Source: Myxococcales bacterium
Lineage (GTDB): Bacteria > Myxococcota > Myxococcia > Myxococcales > Myxococcaceae
Assembly (NCBI GenBank): GCA_020846875.1
Contig: JADLDB010000193.1
Location: forward strand, 1-42,470
Direction: 5' to 3'
Length of the DNA: 42,470 nucleotides
Part shown: positions 35,217-42,470 of the stretch, one piece after another
Layout: every line of letters begins with the position of its first letter
How positions within the stretch are numbered: position 1 is the first letter of the stretch
Translations under genes and position numbers: made by a program
Notes under the pieces: generated by a model
Told to the model about the DNA's origin: nothing
Seen by the model: the letters and a program-made list of their open reading frames with translations, nothing else
The model's database searches: none

Positions 35217-36353
35217 ATGGAGTCGCTGCAGCCGCGCCGCCCCTCCGGCGCTGAGAGAGAGGGGGGAGGAGGAAGGAGCCCCGGGTGGCTCGCCTGGGGG
35301 TTGCTGGCCCTGGGGGTGGCATGTGGGGTGTCCGGGGAGGGCCTCGGGGCTGGGCCGCTGGCTGGCCTCGACGCGGGCTGGGGCGGCGCGGACGCGGGCT
35401 TCTCTGGCGCGGGGGAGGGCTCTGGCGCCCCAGGGGACTCTGACGGCGGGCGAGACTCCGACGGTGGCCGGGGCGCGGACGCCGGGCAGGAGGCGGACGC
35501 GGGCGAGGGTGGCCCCCTGGACTCCGGCGCGGGCCTGTGGGGCGACGCCGGGGCGCGGTGGTGCGGCGGCCCCTTCGACGGCGAGGTGACGCTGCTGCAC
35601 CAGGGGCGCAGTCGCCGGGCCCTCTTGTACGTGCCGGCCTCGGCCGCGGGCCACCCGGCGCCCCTCGTCGTCTCGCTGCACGGCTTCTCCAGTGGGCCCG
35701 AGGAGCACCGGGACACCACCCACTATCGGGAGTTGGCCCAGGCGCGCGGCTTCCTCGTCGCCTTCCCCTCGGGCGTGGCGCACAGCTGGAATGGCGGGGC
35801 GTGCTGTGGGCCGGCCAACGTCACCGGGGTGGACGACGTGGGCTTCCTGCGGGCCCTCATCGCGCAGGTGTCCGCGGAGTACTGCGTGGACGAGAGGCGC
35901 GTCCACGTCTCGGGCTTCAGCAACGGCGGCTTCCTGGCGCACCGCGCGGCCTGCGAGGCGGCGGACGTGGTGGCGTCGGTGGGCGTGGTGGCCGGGCAGC
36001 TGGCGGTGGCGACGTGTGCACCGGCGCGGCCGGTGCCGGTGGCGCAGCTGCACGGCACGGCGGACCCGGTGGTGCCCTTCCCCGGCAACCCCTTCCTCGG
36101 CTTCCCGGCCACCCTGACGACGCTGGGCGGCTGGGCGGCGCGCGACGGCTGCCAGGCGGCCTTCCGCGAGGACGACGCGGGGGTGCCGGTGCACCGGTGG
36201 ACGCAGTGCGCGGACCTGGCGCAGGTGCAGCTCACCGCGGTGGAGGGCGCGGGCCACGAGTGGTTCGGCGGCGGCGCGAAGTGGGACGGCGGCGGGCCGG
36301 TGAATGCCACCTTGACGCTGCTGGACTTCTTCGCCGCGCACCCAAGGCCGTAG
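35217..36353 (+). CDS. LpqC / PHB-depolymerase-like esterase lipoprotein
   Basis: The 378-residue product has a lipoprotein-like signal (WLAWGLLALGVAC, Cys36) behind a charged lead, then 75 residues rich in Asp, Gly and Ala (DAG and DGG repeats). The alpha/beta-hydrolase domain carries VVSLHGFSSG, the nucleophile in HVSGFSNGG (Ser236), the acid in HGTADPVVPF (Asp283) and the base in EGAGHEWFGG (His347). This set matches the PHB depolymerase/feruloyl esterase (LpqC) family, which hydrolyse polyesters or plant-wall esters outside the cell. Six spaced cysteines, for example GGACCGP and EYCVDE, suggest disulfides. Substrate unknown. Confidence 0.88.
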   Translation: MESLQPRRPSGAEREGGGGRSPGWLAWGLLALGVACGVSGEGLGAGPLAGLDAGWGGADAGFSGAGEGSGAPGDSDGGRDSDGGRGADAGQEADAGEGGPLDSGAGLWGDAGARWCGGPFDGEVTLLHQGRSRRALLYVPASAAGHPAPLVVSLHGFSSGPEEHRDTTHYRELAQARGFLVAFPSGVAHSWNGGACCGPANVTGVDDVGFLRALIAQVSAEYCVDERRVHVSGFSNGGFLAHRAACEAADVVASVGVVAGQLAVATCAPARPVPVAQLHGTADPVVPFPGNPFLGFPATLTTLGGWAARDGCQAAFREDDAGVPVHRWTQCADLAQVQLTAVEGAGHEWFGGGAKWDGGGPVNATLTLLDFFAAHPRP

Positions 36354-36447
36354 CAGGGTGCGCGCTGCCGGGCGCAGCGCCTCCTCCTCGCCGAGTGGGG
36401 TGCGGGCGCCAGTCCCGGGGCGGGTGGGAGGTCCGCCGCCGTGGCTT

Positions 36448-38583
36448 TCAGCGAGGGACGACGTAGGCCTGGGGGGCGCTTTCGTTGCGCAGGAGCGGCC
36501 GGGCCGGCTCGCCGGCCCGGGACAGCACCTCGCCCGTGAGGGACTGCCCGGCGAAGCGCGCGCGCACGTCGGGCGGCAGCGTGAAGGCGAAGCGGTGGCT
36601 GGCGCCGGTGCCTTCCGTGCCGCAGGCGACGCGCACGGCCTCCTCGGACCACGCGTCGGCGACGACGTCGGCCACGGCTTGTCCCGCCGCGGTGCGCAGG
36701 CGGACGGACACCGGCGCGACGTGGCCCTGCGCGCAGGCCCAGCCCACCGCCACGCCGTCGGGGCGGACGAAGTCGAAGTACCCGGCGTAGGTGGGCGGCG
36801 GCGGCACGACGTACGAGGCGCCCGCGCCCTCGGGCAGGGGGAAGCCGGAGTCGACGCCTTCGGCGCGCAGGCGGTGGCCCGCGAAGCGGCGGCGCTGGGC
36901 GTCCGAGAGCTGCACCCTGAAGCGGTGCCGGGCCGCGGTGGCCTGGGTGCCGCACGCGGCGCGCACCGCCGCCTCGTCGGTGGACGCGGCATCGGCGAGG
37001 GCGGAGGCCACCACCTCTCCCGTCCGGGCGGAGACGAGGCGCACGGCGACGGGCGCGGGGCTCGAGCGCGCGCAGGCCCAGCCCACCGCGAGGCCGTCGG
37101 CGTCGACGAAGTCGAAGTACCCGGCGTACGGGCTGCCTCTGGGGACGACGTAGGAGGCGCCGGGGCTCTTGCGCAGGACGAGGGCGGTGTGGCCCGCGGC
37201 GTCGACGACCTCGGCCTCGAGCAGTTGCCCCTGGAAGGCGGCGCGCTGCTGCGGCGTCAAGGCGACGGCGAAGCGGTGCCGGGCCCATGTCGCGCCGGTG
37301 CCGCAGGCGGCGCGCACGCCGGGCTCCGTTGCGGCATCGGCCAGGGCGGTGGTGACGACGGCCCCGCCGGCGGCGCGCAGGCGCACGGTGACGGGCGCGG
37401 GGCTGCCGGCCCTGCACGCCCACCCCACGGCCACCCCGTCGGCGTTGACGTAGTCGAAGTAGCCGCGGGCCTCGGGCTCGGGCGGGACAATCTCCGCGGT
37501 GAAGCGGCGCAGGCTCAGGCCCACGGCGGCGCTGGTGTTGGAGTCGAAGTCCGGCAGGCAGTCGTTTGCGTCGGCGTAGAGGAAGTTGAGCTCGTTGAGC
37601 AGGCCCACGGACTCGAGGCGGTAGCGGGTGACGTCGTCGGACAGGCCCTGGGACGGGAAGCGGGCAATCAACGCGCGCAGCTGCGCCGCGGAGATGCTGA
37701 CGCGGAAGGTGCGGTAGCCCGTCCATGGGCCGGCCTCGTGCGCGCCGCGCTCCACGGTGAAGAGCTGGGTCAGGTCGACACCGGCCGGCGAGCGCTGGCC
37801 GATGGACGCGGTGAAGAAGGAGACTGAGTGGTCATCGCCGATGCCGAGCTCGTACGGGCCGCGAGGGTCGTACAGGTTGAAGAGGACGGCGATGACCTTC
37901 GTCGGCGTCGCGCTGGTGTCCTGCAGGTACACGAAGAAGGACGACTGGAAGATGGGCGCGCGCTGGTCCGCGTCGAGGCGGTCGCGCGCGACGAGGGCGC
38001 CGGCCCGCGTGCGCACGACGAGGCGCGAGGTGGGTAGCTCGAGGTCGGCCGCGAGGGCCAGCTTCGCGCCTGGCTCCCGCCAGGGGAAGAACTGGCGGCT
38101 GGTGACCTCGGCGGCGAGCGTGAATTGTGGGCCGCCGAGGCCCACCTGCCGGCAGTACGCCTGGCTGAAGGGGAACAGGCCCTGCGCCGCGAGCGGCGCG
38201 CTGTCCAGCCACACCCCGAAGGTGTCGTCCTGCCAGGTGGCGAAGCTGCCGAGGCTCGACGGGGTGCCGGTGGCGCCGATGAGCGGCAGCGACGACGCCG
38301 CGCCCACCTGGGCCAACACGGGCGACGGCAGGGCTGGGCGCTGGAGAAGGAAGTCGAGGCCGAGGTGCCGGATGAACAGGGTGAGGCCCGGGGGGGCCGG
38401 CTGGGTGGTGCCCTGGGGCCCGCCCTGGAAGACGTAGAGGTTCGGCCTGTCGGAAGGCGACACGACGGAGCGCAAGGCCTGGCCGGCGCTCGTCTGCTGG
38501 GTGTCCGAGTCCCCGCTGACGAGGGCGTCACTCTCGCAACCTGCGAAAATGACGAGGAACAGGAGAGTCACATATGGACGCAT
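36448..38583 (-). CDS. Lipoprotein with three tandem 110-residue GWAC repeats
   Basis: The 711-residue protein starts with a lipoprotein signal (MRPYVTLLFLVIFAGCES). Residues 40-360 form an unrecognised domain (NLYVFQGGPQGTTQPAPPGL, TLFIRHLGLDFLLQRPA). Three similar units follow, starting near residues 374, 490 and 600. Each begins GYFD[FY]V-x-x-DG-x-AVGWAC, continues APV-x-VRLR and has a second cysteine in R[AV]ACGT before HRF. The two cysteines of each unit probably form a disulfide. Between units the linker ends ASYVVP. Likely extracellular binding modules. GGAACC-N17-GATAGT lies five bases before the ATG and could be a promoter giving an almost leaderless mRNA. Confidence 0.82.
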   Translation of the reverse strand: MRPYVTLLFLVIFAGCESDALVSGDSDTQQTSAGQALRSVVSPSDRPNLYVFQGGPQGTTQPAPPGLTLFIRHLGLDFLLQRPALPSPVLAQVGAASSLPLIGATGTPSSLGSFATWQDDTFGVWLDSAPLAAQGLFPFSQAYCRQVGLGGPQFTLAAEVTSRQFFPWREPGAKLALAADLELPTSRLVVRTRAGALVARDRLDADQRAPIFQSSFFVYLQDTSATPTKVIAVLFNLYDPRGPYELGIGDDHSVSFFTASIGQRSPAGVDLTQLFTVERGAHEAGPWTGYRTFRVSISAAQLRALIARFPSQGLSDDVTRYRLESVGLLNELNFLYADANDCLPDFDSNTSAAVGLSLRRFTAEIVPPEPEARGYFDYVNADGVAVGWACRAGSPAPVTVRLRAAGGAVVTTALADAATEPGVRAACGTGATWARHRFAVALTPQQRAAFQGQLLEAEVVDAAGHTALVLRKSPGASYVVPRGSPYAGYFDFVDADGLAVGWACARSSPAPVAVRLVSARTGEVVASALADAASTDEAAVRAACGTQATAARHRFRVQLSDAQRRRFAGHRLRAEGVDSGFPLPEGAGASYVVPPPPTYAGYFDFVRPDGVAVGWACAQGHVAPVSVRLRTAAGQAVADVVADAWSEEAVRVACGTEGTGASHRFAFTLPPDVRARFAGQSLTGEVLSRAGEPARPLLRNESAPQAYVVPR

Positions 38584-38748
38584 ACGGAACTATCGGCGCC
38601 CGGCGCGAGGTGGTTCCGGGCTCTCGGCCGGTGAGATGACGGCTGGCGAGTCGAAGTGACAGGCGCAGACGGCTCTCTGGTGAAATGCCGTGACCAAAGA
38701 GTCAGGAGGTGTTGCGCGCGCGCCGGAAACGCGTGATGACTGGCGCCC

Positions 38749-39357
38749 GTGACTCCGGTGCCACCGCCCGCACCTCCGCCTGAACTGCTCCAGCCGGGCC
38801 TCACGCGCCGCCGGCTGCTGAGAATCGCCGGGGTGGGGGGCGCGCTCTTGGCGGGGGGCGGGGCGGTGCTGCACGCGCTGCGCGGCTTCGGGGCGCCGAA
38901 GGAAGGCCTGCGCGTCTTCGACTTCATCGAGGCCAGCGTGGTGGAGGCCTTGTGCGAGGCGCGCTTCCCCGGCCCGCCCGACTGCCCCTACACCTCCGCC
39001 GAGGTGAAGCTGCCCGAGTTCGTCGACCTCTACGTGTCGGGCCTCTACGAGGACACGCAGCAGTTGTTCCGGATGCTCATCCGCACGCTGAACGTCTCCA
39101 CCGTGCTGTCGCATGGGCGCACCTTCCGCTACCTCTCGGTGGCGCAGCGCCGCGAGGCCCTTGGGGAGTGGGCCACCAGCGAGCTGCGGGTGCGCCGCGC
39201 CGGGTACCAGTCGCTCTCCTTCGCGGTGAACATGGGCTACTACGAAGACGAGCGCGTCCGGGCCGCCCTGGGCCTCACCACCGGCTGTGACTTGTCGGCG
39301 TCCCCGGGCCGCCCCACGCTGTGGACGCAGGCGCCGCCGCTGAAGGAGGAGGCCTGA
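38749..39357 (+). CDS. Tat-exported gluconate 2-dehydrogenase subunit 3-like protein
   Basis: The 202-residue protein begins with a Pro-rich lead and a twin-arginine signal (LTRRRLLRIAGVGGALLAGG). The mature part (FDFIEASVVEALCEARFPG, LPEFVDLYVSGLYEDTQQLF, LSVAQRREALGEWATSE) resembles the small subunit 3 of gluconate 2-dehydrogenase-type complexes. Such subunits usually escort a GMC flavoprotein through the Tat system. The next gene is exactly such a flavoprotein, starting one base after this stop, so they form an operon and probably a complex. The start is GTG; a better start was not found because an in-frame stop lies at 38737. Confidence 0.78.
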   Translation: MTPVPPPAPPPELLQPGLTRRRLLRIAGVGGALLAGGGAVLHALRGFGAPKEGLRVFDFIEASVVEALCEARFPGPPDCPYTSAEVKLPEFVDLYVSGLYEDTQQLFRMLIRTLNVSTVLSHGRTFRYLSVAQRREALGEWATSELRVRRAGYQSLSFAVNMGYYEDERVRAALGLTTGCDLSASPGRPTLWTQAPPLKEEA

Positions 39358-39358
39358 G

Positions 39359-40867
39359 GTGGACTTCCCGTCCGGCCAGCACGTCCGCGGCGACACCCTC
39401 ACGCGCGACGAGGCGCTGGACTGCGACGTCGTCATCATCGGCTCCGGCGCGGGCGGCGCGGCCTCGGCCTGGCGCCTGGCGGAGGCGGGCCTCAGGGTGC
39501 TGGTGCTGGAAGAGGGCCGCAAGTGGGAGCCCCACGAGGTGTCCACCCGGCAGTCCTGGGCGCTGCGCAACCTCTACGCCGAGCGCGGCACCTCGGTGGC
39601 CACCGGCAACATCTACCTGCCCATGCCCCGCGGGCGTGCGGTGGGTGGCTCCACCTTGCTCAACTCGGCCATCTGCTTCCGCACGCCCAGGCGCGTCCTG
39701 GACCGCTGGCAGCGGGACTTCGGCGTCCCCTGGGCCAGCGAAGCTGAGCTCAACCCCGTCTTCGAGGAGGTCGAGCGCGCCCTCGCGGTGAGGAAGGTGC
39801 CGGAGGTGTTCGCCCGCGAGCACAACCTCATCTTCCGCAAGGGGGTGGACGCGCTGGGCCTCGCCGGGGACTTCATCAGCCGCAACGCGCCGGGCTGCAT
39901 CGGCTGCGGGCTGTGCCAGTTGAGCTGCCCGGTGGGCGGCAAGGGCAGCGTCGACCGCACGCTGCTGCCCCTGGCGCTGGGCAAGGGCGCGGCCCTCTTC
40001 TCGTCCACCCGGGTGGAGAAGGTGCTGGTGGAGAACGGCGCCGCGGTGGGCGTGGAGGCCTCTGGCCTCGAGCCGGTGACGGAGGCCCCGCAGCGCAAGC
40101 TCACCGTCAAGGCGAGGAAGGTCTTCCTGTGCGGCGGCGCCATCAACTCGCCCATGTTCCTGTTGCGGCAGGGCCTGGCGAACAAGGCGGGGCACGTGGG
40201 CAACCACCTGCACGTGCACTCCGCCTCGGGGGTGTGCGCGCGCTTCGAGCAGGTCATCGACGCCTGGCACGGCGTGACGCAGGGCTACTACGTCGACCTG
40301 CCCGGCCGGCCCGCGGTGCTGGAGACCTTCAGCGCCACGCCGGAAATCTACGCCATTCAGTACGAGGCCTACGCGAAGCCGATGGAGACGCTGCGGCACC
40401 TCGCGTCCTGCGGCTGCATGCTGGGCGACGAAGCGGAAGGCACGGTGCGGCCCGGGCCAAGCCCGTCGCGCAGCGCGATGACGTACTCCGTCACCGACTC
40501 GGACCTCGCCATCATCAAGGAAGGGATGCGGGAGACGGCGCGCATCTACTTCGCCGCGGGCGCGCTGGACGTGCACGCGGGCCTCGTCGGGCAGGGGCCG
40601 GTGAAGTCGCTGGACGAATTGGACAAGCAGCTGGCCGCCGTCCCGCTGGACAAGCTGTCCATCTACGCCTCGCACCCCATGTCCACCAACCGGATGAGCG
40701 CCAGGCGCGAGGACGGCGTCACCAGGCCCGACGGCGAGACGTGGGACGTGCAGAACCTCGTCATCGCCGACGCCAGCGTCTTCCCCACCTCCCTGGGGGT
40801 GAATCCGCAAATCACGGTGATGACGTGCGCCAGCGTCATCGCCAGGCAGCAGGTGGCGAAGGGATGA
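39359..40867 (+). CDS. GMC family FAD-dependent oxidoreductase
   Basis: The 502-residue enzyme starts at GTG immediately after its partner gene. The FAD-binding motif is VVIIGSGAGGAASAWRLAEA (residues 25-44), with the second conserved glycine-rich stretch PRGRAVGGSTLLNSAICF. The C-terminal GMC domain ends SHPMSTNRMSARREDG and IADASVFPTSLGVNPQITVM. Between them lies a four-cysteine cluster, CIGCGLCQLSCPVG (Cys180, 183, 186, 190), present in one GMC branch. It oxidises an alcohol or sugar; the substrate is unknown. It has no signal of its own, so export would depend on the Tat subunit. It overlaps the next gene by four bases (ATGA). Confidence 0.9.
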   Translation: MDFPSGQHVRGDTLTRDEALDCDVVIIGSGAGGAASAWRLAEAGLRVLVLEEGRKWEPHEVSTRQSWALRNLYAERGTSVATGNIYLPMPRGRAVGGSTLLNSAICFRTPRRVLDRWQRDFGVPWASEAELNPVFEEVERALAVRKVPEVFAREHNLIFRKGVDALGLAGDFISRNAPGCIGCGLCQLSCPVGGKGSVDRTLLPLALGKGAALFSSTRVEKVLVENGAAVGVEASGLEPVTEAPQRKLTVKARKVFLCGGAINSPMFLLRQGLANKAGHVGNHLHVHSASGVCARFEQVIDAWHGVTQGYYVDLPGRPAVLETFSATPEIYAIQYEAYAKPMETLRHLASCGCMLGDEAEGTVRPGPSPSRSAMTYSVTDSDLAIIKEGMRETARIYFAAGALDVHAGLVGQGPVKSLDELDKQLAAVPLDKLSIYASHPMSTNRMSARREDGVTRPDGETWDVQNLVIADASVFPTSLGVNPQITVMTCASVIARQQVAKG

Positions 40868-41286
40868 AGGCGCTTCGGGTGCTGCGCGGAGCGGCCGTGC
40901 GCGCGCTTCCCCTCGCCCTGCTCTGCTGCGCCCTCGCCGCGCCCGCCCTCGCCGGCCCGAAGAAGCAGCGGCCACCGAAGCCGGCGCCGGTGCCCGCGGA
41001 GAAGCTCATCTCCCAGGCGTTGGACGGCGCCGAGGAGAAGGTGGGGGGCTGTCTGTTGGAGTCCGCCCCGCCGGGCGCGTGGACGAGGGTGGTGAAGGTG
41101 AAGGTGTCCCTCAACGGCGGCGGGCAGGTGATGAGTGCCGTGGTGACGCTGAAGCCGGAAGGCGGGGACGCGGCGAAGACGAAGGCCTGCGTGGAGGCGG
41201 TGCTGCAGGCGGTGGCCTGGCCGAAGCCCGGCGGGCCGTTGGCCACCGCCGAGCGCGAGTGGACCTTCGGCACCGAGGCGCGCTGA
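40864..41286 (+). CDS. Small secreted protein with TonB-C-like domain
   Basis: The ATG overlaps the stop of the oxidoreductase gene (ATGA), indicating translational coupling. The 140-residue product has a signal peptide (RALPLALLCCALAAPALAG). After a Lys/Pro-rich spacer come KVGGCLLESAPPGAWTRVV, VKVSLNGGGQVMSAVVTLKP and CVEAVLQAVAWPKPGG. The C....G-x-V-x-V-x-L-x-x-x-G-x-V pattern ending in a CV helix is that of TonB-C/AgmX-type C-terminal domains. A periplasmic accessory role is possible. The next gene follows four bases later. Confidence 0.75.
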   Translation: MKALRVLRGAAVRALPLALLCCALAAPALAGPKKQRPPKPAPVPAEKLISQALDGAEEKVGGCLLESAPPGAWTRVVKVKVSLNGGGQVMSAVVTLKPEGGDAAKTKACVEAVLQAVAWPKPGGPLATAEREWTFGTEAR

Positions 41287-41289
41287 CGC

Positions 41290-42470
41290 ATGCGCCTGCC
41301 TCCCCTGCGACTCGTCCGCGCCCTCGTCGCCCTCGTCGCCTGCGGCTGTACCGCTGGCTGCAAGCACTTCGAGTGCACCGCCCACGGCGGCCACGAGGTG
41401 CGCAGCTTCACCACCGAGCACTTCGTCGTCACCAGCGACCTCCCGCGCGAGGAGCACCGCGCCGAGGCGGAGCGCCTCGAGCTGCTGTGGGACACCCTGG
41501 CCGCCTTCTTCCAGGCCGACGTGCCCGAGGCCTCCCTTCCGGTGGTGGTGCTGCGCGACACCTCGGACGTGGCCACCTTCGCGCCCGGCTACTCCGGCTT
41601 CGTCACCCGCAGCGACCCGGAGGCCCTGGTGGTGAGCGCCCCCGCCGGGGAAGGACAACCCAACGTCAACGCCCACGAGTTGACGCACCTGGTGAGCGCC
41701 TACCTCCTGCCGCGGCAGCCGCGCTGGGTGGCCGAAGGCCTCGCCGCCTACTTCGAAGACGCCACCTTCAAGGACGCGCGCACGGTGAAGATGGGCCGGT
41801 GGAACCAGGGCCGGGCGGAAGAGGCCTTCGTCATCGGCGTGGCCAGCCTGGAGGAGCTCAACGCCTGGGGCGGGCTCACCTTCGACGACAGCGAGGCCAA
41901 CCTCTACGCGTCGGCCTGGGCCTGGGTGCACTACCTCGCCAACCACGACGAGGCGCGCCTGGCCCGCCTCTTCACCGCCCTCAAGGGCCCCGCGCCCCTC
42001 CCCGAGGTGATGAAGAGCGTCTTCCCGCCGGCGGACGCGGCGCGGCTGCGCGAAGAGGTGACGGCGTACATGAAGGAGGCCCGCTTCCGCGGCTACGAGA
42101 CGTCGCTGCGCCGCACGCCCACCGTGAAGGACGAGCGCCTGCTGGAGCCCTGGGAAGTGCATCGGCTGCGCAGCCGGCTGTGGTTGGCCGACGAAGCCGC
42201 CGAGCGCGCCGAGCTGGGGCAGGTGGTGGCGCTGGCGCCCTCTCCCCGTCCACCCGCGGTGGAGGTGGTGGCCGCCCTCCTGGAGCACCGCGCGCTGGGG
42301 CCGCTGGTGGCCGCGCATCCCCAGTCGCCCGACGTGCTGGTGACCGCCCACGCCGAAGGGGTGAAGCTGGAGCCGGCCGTCCTGGCGAAAGCGGTAGAGC
42401 AACACCCCACCGACGCGCGGCTGCTGCTGGCCGCCGCCGAAGTGGCCCTGCAGGACGGCCGCGCCGAAGA
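41290..42470 (+). CDS. Gluzincin-type metallopeptidase lipoprotein (partial, runs off the window)
   Basis: The frame is open from the ATG at 41290 to the window end (393 codons and two bases). A signal peptide or lipobox lies in LVALVACGCTAGC. Residues 36-110 are the family's pre-catalytic alpha/beta unit. The zinc motif is NVNAHELTHLVSAYL (His129, His133) with Glu149 in WVAEGLAAYFEDA as the likely third ligand, typical of the gluzincin/peptidase MA-like group. YASAWAWVHYLANHDEARL follows. From residue 300 helical pairs (ARLLLAAAEVALQDGRAE) suggest TPR repeats that continue beyond the window. It is probably the fourth gene of the GMC operon. Confidence 0.85.
   Translation, partial: MRLPPLRLVRALVALVACGCTAGCKHFECTAHGGHEVRSFTTEHFVVTSDLPREEHRAEAERLELLWDTLAAFFQADVPEASLPVVVLRDTSDVATFAPGYSGFVTRSDPEALVVSAPAGEGQPNVNAHELTHLVSAYLLPRQPRWVAEGLAAYFEDATFKDARTVKMGRWNQGRAEEAFVIGVASLEELNAWGGLTFDDSEANLYASAWAWVHYLANHDEARLARLFTALKGPAPLPEVMKSVFPPADAARLREEVTAYMKEARFRGYETSLRRTPTVKDERLLEPWEVHRLRSRLWLADEAAERAELGQVVALAPSPRPPAVEVVAALLEHRALGPLVAAHPQSPDVLVTAHAEGVKLEPAVLAKAVEQHPTDARLLLAAAEVALQDGRAE

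Noticed and set aside
32956-35322. Minus-strand 788-codon frame
   Set aside because: Most of it is antisense to the AI-2E permease and START genes; only the stretch 34076-34350 is protein-like (truncated SRPBCC).

Overview
The window is about 42.5 kb of very GC-rich DNA. It looks like the chromosome of a fruiting-type myxobacterium (Myxococcota, probably the Archangiaceae/Myxococcaceae side). The reasons are third-position GC close to saturation, many lipoproteins (VWA, thrombospondin-3, delta-60, EGF-like), Ser/Thr kinases with TPR tails, a TIGR02996-type repeat, a DUF3634-like protein, and plesiocin-type RiPP genes. I saw no tRNA, rRNA, CRISPR array or insertion sequence. The species assignment is inference.

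Layout. 1-8.2 kb: part of a CPBP membrane protease, a VWA lipoprotein, PTS enzyme I (ptsI), a VapBC-type toxin-antitoxin pair with a palindromic operator, gpmA, and a beta-propeller/di-heme cytochrome lipoprotein behind a perfect FNR-type box and ahead of a strong intrinsic terminator. 8.3-21.9 kb: a patchwork accessory segment with a LysM-like protein, a zinc-finger/Ser-Thr kinase/TPR protein, a compact subtilase-like protein, an EGF-repeat lipoprotein, a protein with a possible Cys-His-Asp protease head and beta-rich body, an orphan ECF sigma factor, several unknowns and at least two broken genes. Six or seven of its products begin with a similar Ile/Val then Pro/Arg-rich N-terminus and have no Sec signal.

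22-27.3 kb: a c-type cytochrome-like protein, then the highlight of the window, a plesiocin-like (group 2) graspetide locus. A 311-residue precursor carries 17 tandem cores of the form T[T/S]xA[V/L]GEEG[G/S], i.e. the TTxxxxEE motif. It lies between two paralogous ATP-grasp genes, one with all expected catalytic residues and one that has lost most of them. A TIM-barrel-like unknown follows.

27.4-42.5 kb: ordinary myxobacterial content. This comprises lipoproteins, a DUF3634-like membrane protein, a kinase-fold-like protein with a TIGR02996 motif, an AI-2E family permease, a truncated SRPBCC gene, a START protein, a LpqC/PHB-depolymerase-like esterase, a lipoprotein with three 110-residue repeats, and an operon of a Tat-exported subunit, a GMC oxidoreductase, a small TonB-C-like secreted protein and a metallopeptidase cut by the window end.

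How the genes work together. In the graspetide locus the active ligase would esterify Thr/Ser to Glu in each core, possibly with the degenerate paralogue as helper, giving a multi-headed protease inhibitor. In the accessory segment, the kinases, the sigma factor and the non-Sec proteins suggest a regulated surface or secreted system, but the sequence alone does not show what it does.
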